Part shown: positions 7,897 to 15,883 of the stretch, piece by piece
Layout of the letters: each line of letters begins with the position of its first letter
How positions within the stretch are numbered: the first letter of the stretch is position 1
Assembly (NCBI RefSeq): GCF_000812025.2
Contig: NZ_JWJE02000021.1
Span: 1 to 61,760 of the forward strand
Direction of reading: 5' to 3'
Source of the DNA: Bacillus thermotolerans
GTDB lineage: Bacteria; Bacillota; Bacilli; Bacillales; Domibacillaceae
Length of the DNA: 61,760 nucleotides
Position numbers and translations under genes: made by a program
Notes under the pieces: generated by a model
Databases searched by the model: none
Seen by the model: only the letters and a program-made list of their open reading frames with translations
Told to the model about the DNA's origin: nothing

Positions 7897-9072
7897 TTAG
7901 ATGATACGGGACATAACGACTCCGTCTACCTTGTCAATCGCCGTCTTCAGTTCTGTTAATACGTCTTCTGCTACTTCATTATCGATGTCGATCATAGTGT
8001 AAGCGTAGTCTCCGCGGCTTCTGTTCACCATGTCAGCAATGTTCAAGTGACGCTCAGACAAGCCAGAAGTGATTTGTCCAACCATGTTTGGCACATTTTT
8101 GTGGTAAACCGTTACGCGGCGCTTTCCTGTGTAAGGAAGAGAAGCGTTCGGCATATTTACAGAGTTCACAATGTTTCCTGTTTCTAAGTAATCTTTAATT
8201 TCACGAGCGGCCATGATGGCGCAGTTTTCTTCAGACTCTTTCGTAGAAGCGCCAAGATGCGGAATCGCAATAGCGTTTTTCATTTTCAGCACATTTTCGT
8301 TCGGGAAGTCTGTAATGTACTTGCCGACTTTTCCGCTTTCAAGTGCAGCGGCCATATCCTGCTCGTTCACTAGCTCTCCGCGGGAGAAGTTCAGAATATG
8401 TACGCCTTCCTTCATAATATCGAACGCTTTCTCATTGAACATGCCTTCTGTGCTGTCTGTTAACGGAACGTGAACAGTGATGTAGTCACTTTGTGCAAAC
8501 AACTGTTCGATGGTCATCGCACGCTGTACGTTGCGGGACAAGTTCCAAGCCGTATTAACAGAAATGAAAGGATCGAAACCGATGACGTCCATATCAAGCG
8601 CAAGCGCGTCATTAGCTACGTGCATACCAACCGCACCTAAGCCGATAACACCAAGCGTTTTACCTTTGATTTCTTTTCCGACGAACTGCTTCTTGCCTGC
8701 TTCGACTAGCTTCGGAATGTTCTCCCCTTCTCCTTCAAGGCCTCGTGTCCACATAAGACCAGAGAATACGTTACGAGAAGAAGCCATGAGAGTAGTCAAA
8801 ACAAGTTCTTTTACCGCGTTCGCATTCGCACCTGGCGTGTTGAATACAACAATGCCTTTCTCTGCACAGGCATCTGTCGGGATGTTGTTCACGCCTGCTC
8901 CTGCACGAGCGATGGCTTTCAGGTTGCTGCCAAGCTCCATGTCATGCATGTTAAAGCTGCGAACAAGGATGCCATCAGGATTATCACTGTCATTATCGAT
9001 GGTAAATTTCTCTGTATCAAGTATATTTAAGCCGACTTGGGCAATATTATTGAGCGTTTTAATTGTATACAC
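7897..9072 (-). CDS. serA: D-3-phosphoglycerate dehydrogenase, short form
   Basis: A 391-residue enzyme that oxidises 3-phosphoglycerate in the first step of serine synthesis. It carries the 2-hydroxyacid dehydrogenase fold: catalytic Arg in NFSRGELV, Glu in the following strand, His in AIPHLGAST, NAD-binding GLGAVG (about 145-150), and a C-terminal ACT domain (about 320-391). It lacks the intervening domain of the 525-residue B. subtilis SerA and so belongs to the shorter class. AAAGGAGAGG precedes the ATG at 9072, 19 bp after the serC stop, so serC-serA form one operon. Confidence 0.93.
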   Translation of the reverse strand: MYTIKTLNNIAQVGLNILDTEKFTIDNDSDNPDGILVRSFNMHDMELGSNLKAIARAGAGVNNIPTDACAEKGIVVFNTPGANANAVKELVLTTLMASSRNVFSGLMWTRGLEGEGENIPKLVEAGKKQFVGKEIKGKTLGVIGLGAVGMHVANDALALDMDVIGFDPFISVNTAWNLSRNVQRAMTIEQLFAQSDYITVHVPLTDSTEGMFNEKAFDIMKEGVHILNFSRGELVNEQDMAAALESGKVGKYITDFPNENVLKMKNAIAIPHLGASTKESEENCAIMAAREIKDYLETGNIVNSVNMPNASLPYTGKRRVTVYHKNVPNMVGQITSGLSERHLNIADMVNRSRGDYAYTMIDIDNEVAEDVLTELKTAIDKVDGVVMSRII

Positions 9073-9091
9073 TGGCTTGTCCTCTCCTTTA

Positions 9092-10174
9092 TTACTGATG
9101 ATTTTCTTCGAATTTTTTCATGAATTGAATTAAAGCTTCTACGCCTTCCACCGGCATCGCATTGTAAATGCTCGCACGCATGCCGCCAACAGAACGGTGG
9201 CCTTTTAATGTTTCCAAGCCTTCTGCCTTTGCTTCCTTCACAAATGCTGCATCCAGTTCATCTGATGGAGAAACGAACGGGATGTTCATGATCGAACGGC
9301 TGTCCTTATCAACCGGTGAAGAGAACATTTTAGACTCTTCAAGGTAGCTGTACAGCATGTCCGCTTTCTTGCGGTTGATCTCTTCGATCGCCTTCAGGCC
9401 GCCGAGCTCTTCCAGCCATTCAAATACGAGCTTCGCCATGTAAATCGCGAACGTTGGAGGCGTGTTGTATAAAGAGCCGCTTTCGCTATGTGTCTTGTAG
9501 TCAAGCATCACCGGGCAGTCTTCCGGCGCGCGTCCAATCAAGTCTTCACGGATGATTACGACCGTCAGTCCAGCCGGTCCAATGTTCTTTTGAGCGCCGG
9601 CATAGATTAAGCCGAACTTGGATACATCAACCTCTTCAGAAAGAATATTGGAAGACATATCGGCTACAAGCGGCACATCGCCTGTATCAGGGATGTTTTG
9701 GAATGCTGTTCCTTCAATTGTATTGTTCGTTGTAATATGTACATAATCCGCTTCCGGATCGATCATGCTGCGGTCAATTTCAGGAATGTAAGAAAAGTTC
9801 TTATCCTCAGATGAAGCAATCACGCGAATATCTCCGTATTTCTTTGCCTCTTTGATCGCTTTCTTAGACCAAGACCCGGTATTTACGTAATCCGCTTTCT
9901 TGCTGTTTGTCAGAAGGTTCAGCGGCACAGACGAGAATTGCTGAGAAGCGCCTCCTTGAACGAAAAGCACTTTGTAGTTATCTGGAATGTTCATTAAGCC
10001 TCTTAGTAATTGTTCTGCCCCTTGAATAATATCAGTGAACAAACCCGAACGATGGCTCAATTCCATCACGGACATACCAGAATCCGCATAATTGACTAAT
10101 TCTTTTTGCGCTTTCTCTAACACGGGCAGCGGCAGCATAGAAGGTCCCGCTGAAAAATTATACACTCTCTTCAT
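9092..10174 (-). CDS. serC: phosphoserine aminotransferase
   Basis: A 360-residue class V PLP enzyme converting 3-phosphohydroxypyruvate and glutamate to phosphoserine. It starts [15 protein letters not shown], has the PLP lysine in [12 protein letters not shown] (about residue 195), and ends with the [12 protein letters not shown] signature near residue 333. GAGGGAG lies before the ATG. It is first gene of serCA. Together they supply serine; the phosphatase serB is not in the window. Confidence 0.95.
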   Translation of the reverse strand: MKRVYNFSAGPSMLPLPVLEKAQKELVNYADSGMSVMELSHRSGLFTDIIQGAEQLLRGLMNIPDNYKVLFVQGGASQQFSSVPLNLLTNSKKADYVNTGSWSKKAIKEAKKYGDIRVIASSEDKNFSYIPEIDRSMIDPEADYVHITTNNTIEGTAFQNIPDTGDVPLVADMSSNILSEEVDVSKFGLIYAGAQKNIGPAGLTVVIIREDLIGRAPEDCPVMLDYKTHSESGSLYNTPPTFAIYMAKLVFEWLEELGGLKAIEEINRKKADMLYSYLEESKMFSSPVDKDSRSIMNIPFVSPSDELDAAFVKEAKAEGLETLKGHRSVGGMRASIYNAMPVEGVEALIQFMKKFEENHQ

Positions 10175-10691
10175 GTAAACTCCCTCATTCGTTTTTTATT
10201 TGGAAATCAGAAAATTGATACACTAATAATATGCATGAATTATAAAGTATTACGCCCTACTTATCAAGAGGACAGAAAGCAACTTTTTTCATGCATTTTC
10301 TCATGTTAGCGTTTCCATCCCGATAAGAAAAGGTATTTGCAAATTACGAACGATTATTGAATTTTTTTTTTGATTCGTTCGCTTTAAGCACAAGTCCCTT
10401 CCTTCTCTTTTTTCTAATCCGATTTCTTTATTGTACCACTTTTGCTTTTTTCTTTTTCTATGGTTTGCTCATACAATTTCTGTGCATCTATGAAAATAGG
10501 AAAAAGTGGTGGTTGGCGACCTTACAATTAACAATAATTATTCGAATATTATATCTATTCTATTTTTGTGGAATTATTTTTCCAGTCTGCTAAAATGGAA
10601 AAAGCTAGGTTTCGCTTTTTATGAATCCTTTTTAAATGAAAGTGATTCCAAATAAAACAAGCTTCTCTTAATTTTACGAGGAGGATCTACC
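10175..10691. other. 517-bp intergenic region, no gene seen
   Basis: An AT-rich spacer between divergent serC and the AGCS symporter. A 78-codon open frame at 10357-10593 is a low-complexity Phe/Leu reading of T-rich DNA without a ribosome site. No T-box, riboswitch or clear inverted repeat was seen. It must hold the promoters of both flanking genes. Confidence 0.5.
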
Positions 10692-12092
10692 ATGCTAGAA
10701 ATCTTGCAGAAGATGAATGATGTACTTTGGGGCACGCCCAGCTTAATTCTATTAGCTGGAACCGGCCTATTTTTGACTCTTCTATTAAAGGGTCTGCAGT
10801 TCCGCCGGCTTGGCTATGCCTTTAAGCTTGCCTTCACGAAGGAGGACGCGGTAGATGCCCAGGCAGAGGGGGACGTAAGCAACTTTAAAGCACTCATGAC
10901 GGCACTCGCCGCCACGATCGGCAACGGAAACATTGCCGGTGTAGCAACCGCTGTCACTCTCGGCGGGCCGGGTGCTATTTTTTGGATGTGGGTCGTCGGC
11001 CTGCTCGGTATGGCGACTAAATACGCAGAGGCGCTTCTCGCGATGAAATACCGTGTAAAGAATGCGAACGGCGAGTACTCCGGCGGTCCCATGTACTATA
11101 TTGAACGAGGGCTCGGCCGCAAATGGAAATGGCTTGCGATGATGTTCGCCCTTTTCGGTGCCATTGCTGCCTTTGGGATCGGCAACAGTGTACAATCGAA
11201 CACGATTGCCGATGTGATGCAAGGCTTCCATGTGAGCAGCTGGGCAACCGCTGTCGTGCTTGTCACATTGACGGCTTTGATTATTTTCGGAGGACTGCAG
11301 CGAATCAGCACGGTCGCAAGCTTTTTCGTACCGATTATGGCGTTTCTGTATATCGGCGGCTCCCTGCTTATTATTGGGGTTCATTACGACCAGATCATTC
11401 CGGCCTTTGAACTTATTTTTCATTATGCCTTCCAGCCCGTTTCTGCTGTCGGCGGCTTCGCTGGCGTCATGGTAGCAGAAGCCATTCGAAATGGCGTCTC
11501 GCGCGGCATTTTCTCCAACGAAGCAGGACTTGGAACCGCTGCGCTGATTGCCGGAAATGCCCGGGCGGATCACCCTGTCAAGCAGGCGCTCGTCGCGATG
11601 ACTGGTACGTTTATCGTCACCATTATCGTATGTACAATGACAGGGCTCGTCCTGTTAATGACCGGCTTCTGGGATCCGACTGGAGGAGCTCTTTCCGGTG
11701 TGGTCCATGACTCGACACTCAAAGGCGGCGCGTTAACGACAGCGGCCTTCGGTTCAGTTCTTGGCGCAGCCGGTGAATGGATTGTTTCCTTATCCGTGAT
11801 TTTCTTCGGATTCTCGACGATCGTCGGGTGGTATGTATATGGAGAGAAATGCTTCGAATACTTAGCCGGTACAAAGCTTATTGTTCTGTACCGTTTCGCC
11901 TATGTAGCAGTCACAGGAATCGGAGCCATCGCCAGCCTTGCCACCGTCTGGCAGTTTGCCGATATGGCTAACGCTCTTATGATGATTCCAAACTTAGTTG
12001 CGCTGCTTCTTCTGTATAAAGTCATTAAAAAGGAAACGGATGACTATTTCCGTCAACTGCCTTCTGCTTCATTTAATAAAAAAGCAAGTTAA
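10692..12092 (+). CDS. alanine/glycine:cation symporter (AGCS family)
   Basis: A 466-residue sodium:amino acid symporter with about 11 membrane helices. Signatures: AATIGNGNIAGVATAV near residue 75, the GGPMYYIERGLG loop (about 132-143), and SRGIFSNEAGLGTAA near 270. The family includes AlsT/GlnT/YrbD of B. subtilis, which import alanine, glycine or glutamine with Na+; the exact substrate is not determinable. ACGAGGAGGATC precedes the ATG. Single-gene unit with its own terminator. Confidence 0.9.
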   Translation: MLEILQKMNDVLWGTPSLILLAGTGLFLTLLLKGLQFRRLGYAFKLAFTKEDAVDAQAEGDVSNFKALMTALAATIGNGNIAGVATAVTLGGPGAIFWMWVVGLLGMATKYAEALLAMKYRVKNANGEYSGGPMYYIERGLGRKWKWLAMMFALFGAIAAFGIGNSVQSNTIADVMQGFHVSSWATAVVLVTLTALIIFGGLQRISTVASFFVPIMAFLYIGGSLLIIGVHYDQIIPAFELIFHYAFQPVSAVGGFAGVMVAEAIRNGVSRGIFSNEAGLGTAALIAGNARADHPVKQALVAMTGTFIVTIIVCTMTGLVLLMTGFWDPTGGALSGVVHDSTLKGGALTTAAFGSVLGAAGEWIVSLSVIFFGFSTIVGWYVYGEKCFEYLAGTKLIVLYRFAYVAVTGIGAIASLATVWQFADMANALMMIPNLVALLLLYKVIKKETDDYFRQLPSASFNKKAS

Positions 12093-12101
12093 CTTATTAT
12101 T

Positions 12102-12134
12102 AGCCTGCCAGGCTCATTCCTGGCAGGCTTTTTT
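12102..12134 (+). terminator. terminator of the AGCS symporter gene
   Basis: AGCCTGCCAGG (12102-12112) pairs with CCTGGCAGGCT (12119-12129), followed by a T run. Confidence 0.92.
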
Positions 12135-12137
12135 GTG

Positions 12138-12232
12138 TATGAGCGGTTTTAACCTGGATATGAGCGATTCTAGGTGTAGTATGAGCGGTTTTTCCTGGAT
12201 ATGAGCGATTCTCACCGATAAATGAGCGATTC
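12138..12232. repeat. array of five ATGAGCGATT units at 21-bp spacing
   Basis: Cores at 12139, 12160, 12181, 12201 and 12222 (steps 21, 21, 20, 21), alternating ATGAGCGGTT and ATGAGCGATT in the first four units. Like the array at 4175-4331 it starts directly after the Rho-independent terminator of a plus-strand gene. Confidence 0.72.
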
Positions 12233-12369
12233 CCCTCTCCAATGTTATTGAAGGGTAATATCATTAGGAAAAGTTTTTTATTTTCTCAAGATTGTTTAAA
12301 ATAATGTAGAATATTGACGGTTTTTTGCTGTATAATAGGAACAATTTGTGAGTAAAAGGAGAAGTGAGT

Positions 12370-13641
12370 ATGCGCACCTACCAAGTTGATGAGCGGCCGC
12401 CGCTTCCGGCGATGATTCCGCTTAGCTTGCAGCATTTGTTTGCGATGTTTGGTTCAACGGTACTCGTGCCTATTCTGTTCGGAGTCAACCCAGCAACGAT
12501 CTTGCTGATGAACGGAGTCGGTACGTTGATTTATTTGATTCTATGTAAAGGACAGGTTCCTGCTTATCTCGGCTCAAGCTTTGCCTTTATTTCCCCGGTG
12601 CTGGCGGTCATGGCAGATAAAAGCTATAACGCAGCCCTTGGCGGTTTTATCGCTGTTGGTATCATTTTTATTCTTGTTTCTTTAATCATTCGGGCAGCAG
12701 GCACAAAATGGGTCGATGTCGTCTTCCCTCCTGCTGCTATGGGCGCGATTGTCGCCGTCATCGGGCTTGAGCTCGTACCGGTCGCCGCCGGCATGGCCGG
12801 ATGGATTCCGGGAGATGGGGCAGATCCTGCGACTTGGTCTCCTGATCCAGATGTGGTGATCGTTTCCTTGCTGACGCTCGGCATTACGATTATCGGAAAT
12901 GTCATGTTCCGCGGTTTCCTGCGCATCATCCCGATCTTAATTGGCATTGTCGCTGGTTACATCATTGCGATGCTGTACGGACTCGTTGATTTCCAGCCAG
13001 TCCGGGATGCGGAATGGTTTGCCCTTCCTGACTTTTATCAGCCTGAATTCGATTGGGCCAGCATCGCGATTATTTTGCCGGCGGCTCTCGTTGTCATCGC
13101 TGAGCATATCAGCCACTTAGTCGTGACACAGAATATTGTCGGCCGCGACTTAATGAAAAAGCCTGGCCTTGGCACGTCGCTGTTCGGTAACGGGATCTCT
13201 ACGGTGCTGTCTGGCTTCGTCGGTTCTACGCCGAACACGACTTACGGTGAAAACATCGGCGTGCTAGCTTTAACGAGAGTGTATTCGACATGGGTGATTG
13301 GCGGGGCGGCCGTGATGGCGATCATCCTTTCCTTCGTTGGAAAGCTCGCGGCTTTGATTTCCACGATCCCAAGCGCCGTCATGGGCGGGCTTTCTCTGTT
13401 GTTGTTCGGAAGCATTGCCATTTCCGGCTTGCGCATGCTCGTTGAAGCTAATATCGACTACTCTAAAGCGACGAATATGATTTTATCTGCTGTCGTGCTC
13501 GTTGTCGGCTTGAGCGGCGCTACGTTGAGGTTTGGCAACTTCGAGCTGACAGGCATGGCGCTTGCTACCGTCATCGCTGTTCTGCTCAGCTTATTCTTTG
13601 CTGCTATTGACAAATTGAAGATCTCTAACGATTACGAGTAG
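12370..13641 (+). CDS. uracil/xanthine-type permease (NCS2, UraA-like)
   Basis: An NCS2 nucleobase:cation symporter of 423 residues from ATG 12370, with 14 predicted helices. Family marks: the SLQHLFAMFGSTVLVP opening, GSSFAFISPVLAV in TM3, and the substrate-helix motifs AEHISHLVVTQNIVGRD (TM8) and GSTPNTTYGENIGVLALTR (TM10). The Glu in AEHISH and TTYGEN fits the uracil branch (PyrP/UraA) better than the purine branch. A GTG 6 bases earlier (12364) overlaps the AAAGGAG site, so ATG 12370 is preferred. No PyrR attenuator was seen upstream and no other pyr gene is nearby. Confidence 0.88.
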   Translation: MRTYQVDERPPLPAMIPLSLQHLFAMFGSTVLVPILFGVNPATILLMNGVGTLIYLILCKGQVPAYLGSSFAFISPVLAVMADKSYNAALGGFIAVGIIFILVSLIIRAAGTKWVDVVFPPAAMGAIVAVIGLELVPVAAGMAGWIPGDGADPATWSPDPDVVIVSLLTLGITIIGNVMFRGFLRIIPILIGIVAGYIIAMLYGLVDFQPVRDAEWFALPDFYQPEFDWASIAIILPAALVVIAEHISHLVVTQNIVGRDLMKKPGLGTSLFGNGISTVLSGFVGSTPNTTYGENIGVLALTRVYSTWVIGGAAVMAIILSFVGKLAALISTIPSAVMGGLSLLLFGSIAISGLRMLVEANIDYSKATNMILSAVVLVVGLSGATLRFGNFELTGMALATVIAVLLSLFFAAIDKLKISNDYE

Positions 13642-13642
13642 G

Positions 13643-13673
13643 AAAATCCGGCCCCGAGCGGCCGGATTTTTTT
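13643..13673 (+). terminator. terminator of the NCS2 permease gene
   Basis: AATCCGGCC pairs with GGCCGGATT, followed by seven T residues, just 2 bp after the stop. Confidence 0.92.
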
Positions 13674-13680
13674 GTTCCTT

Positions 13681-14235
13681 CTATTCATGCTTCAGGTCGC
13701 TTGCCATCCGGCGGATCCGTACCTCAAATGCTGCCCAGGTCATAAGGGAAGGAAGAAAAAGAGCAATAGCCAATGTTTGGACGATATAAGCGATCACTCC
13801 TGCAAGTCCTGTATAGTCTTGAATAAATAAGAAATTAACCAAGAAGCAAAGAGCGGTGAAAGCGAAAAGAATCAGTGTCACTTTTGAAAGCAGCTTCCTC
13901 GCCCGTTTATACTTTTCAAGACGTGTGGCGCCATCTGTGTAAATCGGCTTCGTTCCCGGCGGTGCGGAAAAAATGTGCATATTCCCTTCCGAACAGACCG
14001 GCTGCCAGCCGCCTGCTCGAAAGATATCGTAATAGTCCTCTAAGTCTTCCCTCGCTACATCGTGATAATCCAGGCTGTAAACCACATGGCGGGGATTGCT
14101 TTTGCGAAGCTTATAGCCAAGCGGAGCGAACGAGTGAAGCACCCACCCCTTTTCCGCCATTTTGCTGAGCTTCTTCATGTCCTTCTCTTCTGTAAACGCC
14201 AATCCTCCCGAAGACATGTACTTTTCATTTTTCAT
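13681..14235 (-). CDS. DUF2812 domain membrane protein
   Basis: About 184 residues from ATG 14235 (MKNEKYMSSGG); the longer frame to 14304 lacks a ribosome site. The N-terminal half (EDMKKLSKMAEKGWVLHSF ... YYDIFRAGGWQPV) matches the DUF2812 domain, which pairs with PadR regulators in many Firmicutes. Two membrane helices follow (about 125-145 and 150-172). It overlaps the end of the padR gene by 11 bp, so the two are co-translated. Its role is unknown; the partner regulator suggests it belongs to a membrane-stress-type response. Confidence 0.8.
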   Translation of the reverse strand: MKNEKYMSSGGLAFTEEKDMKKLSKMAEKGWVLHSFAPLGYKLRKSNPRHVVYSLDYHDVAREDLEDYYDIFRAGGWQPVCSEGNMHIFSAPPGTKPIYTDGATRLEKYKRARKLLSKVTLILFAFTALCFLVNFLFIQDYTGLAGVIAYIVQTLAIALFLPSLMTWAAFEVRIRRMASDLKHE

Positions 14236-14566
14236 TTCCTTCACTCCCCTGTAAGTGTTGAAATGCCTGTGCCCCGTGGGCGGCCATTCGTCTCCTTCTC
14301 TCAATTTCCCGCTGAAGCATTTCCCTGCCTTCTTGAGTGGCTTCGTACGTCTTCCGCCGGTCCCCCGGGGAATCCAGCAGTGTAATTAAACCTGCTTTTT
14401 GCAGCTTTTTCACTAATGTGTACAACGTGGCTGGCCCGACGATAAACTCGCCTTCTGTCATGTCCTCAATGTACTGCATCACCGCATATCCATGGCGCGC
14501 CTCGAGGACTGACAACAGAATATAATAGGCCGGATCCGTTAACTGGTCCATCTTCTCCTGTTTCAA
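14225..14566 (-). CDS. PadR family transcriptional regulator
   Basis: A 113-residue winged-helix repressor: DPAYYILLSVLEARHGYAVMQYIE at the N terminus, recognition region VGPATLYTLVKKLQKAGLI, then the wing DRRKTYEATQEGREML and a basic C-terminal helix for dimerisation. It precedes and overlaps the DUF2812 gene. Its own upstream region carries several ATATCA/TGATAT half-sites (14583-14646), the form of operator known for PadR proteins, so autoregulation is likely. The inducing ligand is unknown. Confidence 0.9.
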   Translation of the reverse strand: MKQEKMDQLTDPAYYILLSVLEARHGYAVMQYIEDMTEGEFIVGPATLYTLVKKLQKAGLITLLDSPGDRRKTYEATQEGREMLQREIERRRRMAAHGAQAFQHLQGSEGNEK

Positions 14567-14582
14567 GAAGCTTCCTCCCTGC

Positions 14583-14646
14583 TATATCATATTTCGTTAT
14601 ATCATGTTTGGTTATATCACTTTATGATATATCTGTTAATGATATA
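14583..14646 (-). promoter_or_regulatory. probable PadR operator cluster
   Basis: Half-sites: ATATCAT at 14584-14590 and 14599-14605, an inverted pair ATATCA (14614-14619) / TGATAT (14625-14630), and TGATATA at 14640-14646. They lie directly upstream of padR. PadR-family operators are typically ATGT/ATATCA-type palindromes, so this cluster most likely binds the adjacent regulator. Confidence 0.6.
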
Positions 14647-14674
14647 GTATGCGCTTTTGAATTATTTGTCAACG

Positions 14675-14711
14675 AAAAAAATAAAAAGCTGCCGGGCATT
14701 TGCCCGACAGC
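14675..14711 (-). terminator. terminator of the cvfB-like gene
   Basis: GCTGCCGGGCA (14688-14698) pairs with TGCCCGACAGC (14701-14711). The A-rich run to its left is the minus-strand U tract. Confidence 0.85.
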
Positions 14712-14714
14712 CTT

Positions 14715-15575
14715 CTATTCCTTCACTTGATACGTCCAGCCTTCTTCCTGATACACTTTCTTTTCCTTCATCAGTTTTCCGAGTGCACGCTTAAAGGCGC
14801 CCTTGCTCATAGAGAACCGCTTCTCGATTTCTTCCGGGAAGCTTTTGTCACTGTACGGCATTGCACCGCCGCGCTGAAGCAGATAGCGGTACACTTTCTC
14901 TGCGTCATCCACCTGCGCTTCCTGTCTGCGCGCGAGAAGCGAAATGTTCACGGAGCCGTCCTCCTTCACATCGATCACACGGCCCTCCACTTTCTGGCCA
15001 AGACGCGGCTCATCCTTCCGCTGAGAGGGATGGATAAATCCACGGTAGCCTTCCTCTGTAATAGCGAAGGAGCCGGCTTTTGTCGCCCGGTAGACAGTAC
15101 CGATGACATCCTTATTGAAATCCTTGCGTGTTGCTTTCGTGAACTGCTCCTCCATGACGTCTTCTGTCGCCGGCTTAGCGAACAGGCGCCCCTTTCGATC
15201 AAGCTTCAGCGTACAGTACAGGCGGTCGCCGACATCCGGCCAGACAAATTGAATCAGCGGCAAATCGTCTTCCGATACGAGGACATCCTTCGTTAAGCCA
15301 ATGGATACAAACACACCGAGCTCTCTCTTCACGCCTACCACTTCTACCCAGCCATATGTGTCCTGTGTAATGACCGGCATGTTCATCGTAGCCGCCAGCC
15401 GCCCTTGATGGTCCTGATACAAGAACACCTCTACCGGTTCATCCGGGTCGAAGGCTTCTGTTGTTTCCGACTGGTGAAGCAGCACACTCTCTTCTCCATC
15501 CGTTAAGAACCAGCCAAACGGCGCTTCATTTTTCACGTCCAGCGTCACAATGGTTCCTGCTTGTAAGTCACTCAT
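14715..15575 (-). CDS. S1 RNA-binding protein, CvfB/YitL family
   Basis: A 286-residue cytoplasmic protein from ATG 15575 (MSDLQAGTIVTL); a frame extension to 15635 has no ribosome site. It contains S1-like beta-barrels: residues 1-65, 70-130 and the clearest at about 145-215 (IGTVYRATKAGSFAI ... VEGRVIDVKEDGSVNISL), and a C-terminal winged-helix domain (about 225-285). Members include CvfB of Staphylococcus aureus and B. subtilis YitL, RNA-binding regulators affecting virulence factor expression. Single-gene unit. Confidence 0.87.
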   Translation of the reverse strand: MSDLQAGTIVTLDVKNEAPFGWFLTDGEESVLLHQSETTEAFDPDEPVEVFLYQDHQGRLAATMNMPVITQDTYGWVEVVGVKRELGVFVSIGLTKDVLVSEDDLPLIQFVWPDVGDRLYCTLKLDRKGRLFAKPATEDVMEEQFTKATRKDFNKDVIGTVYRATKAGSFAITEEGYRGFIHPSQRKDEPRLGQKVEGRVIDVKEDGSVNISLLARRQEAQVDDAEKVYRYLLQRGGAMPYSDKSFPEEIEKRFSMSKGAFKRALGKLMKEKKVYQEEGWTYQVKE

Positions 15576-15720
15576 ATATGAAAATCCTTCTTTCTTTCCG
15601 TATTTATTCCACACTTTTCCCGATTTGGCTCTCATTATACCATGATGTTCCTTTGTTTAGTCTATTCCTAACTGGGGAATATAAAAGCCAACAGACAAAT
15701 TCACAAAGGTGGTAAACATA

Positions 15721-15855
15721 ATGGCAAAAAGTAAATTGTCTTCACTTGTGAAGCTGGCCGCGAAATACGGGCCAATCATTTATCCCATTGTCAAAAAGAT
15801 GATGAACAAGCGGAAATCCTCGCAAATCGCTAAAAATTTAAGCAAACAACAATAA
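15721..15855 (+). CDS. 44-residue basic small protein, unknown
   Basis: An open frame starting MAKSKLSSLVKLAAKYG and ending KNLSKQQ, preceded by AAAGGTGG at 8-base spacing. It has an amphipathic or hydrophobic middle (KLAAKYGPIIYPIVKKMM) followed by a lysine-rich tail, resembling other short Bacillus membrane-associated peptides. It is too short for family recognition. Coding is supported by the ribosome site and by its position between two minus-strand genes, with no competing feature. Confidence 0.55.
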   Translation: MAKSKLSSLVKLAAKYGPIIYPIVKKMMNKRKSSQIAKNLSKQQ

Positions 15856-15883
15856 TACAAGCACAAGGGAAGCCGGACTGGAT

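Noticed and set aside
10357-10593. 78-codon ORF between serC and the AGCS symporter
   Set aside because: Phe/Leu-rich low-complexity reading of T-rich DNA, no ribosome site, no recognisable domain.
4175-12232. Repeat arrays as CRISPR
   Set aside because: Cores are only about 10 bp with 11-bp spacers, and there are no cas genes; repeat size and spacing do not fit any CRISPR type.
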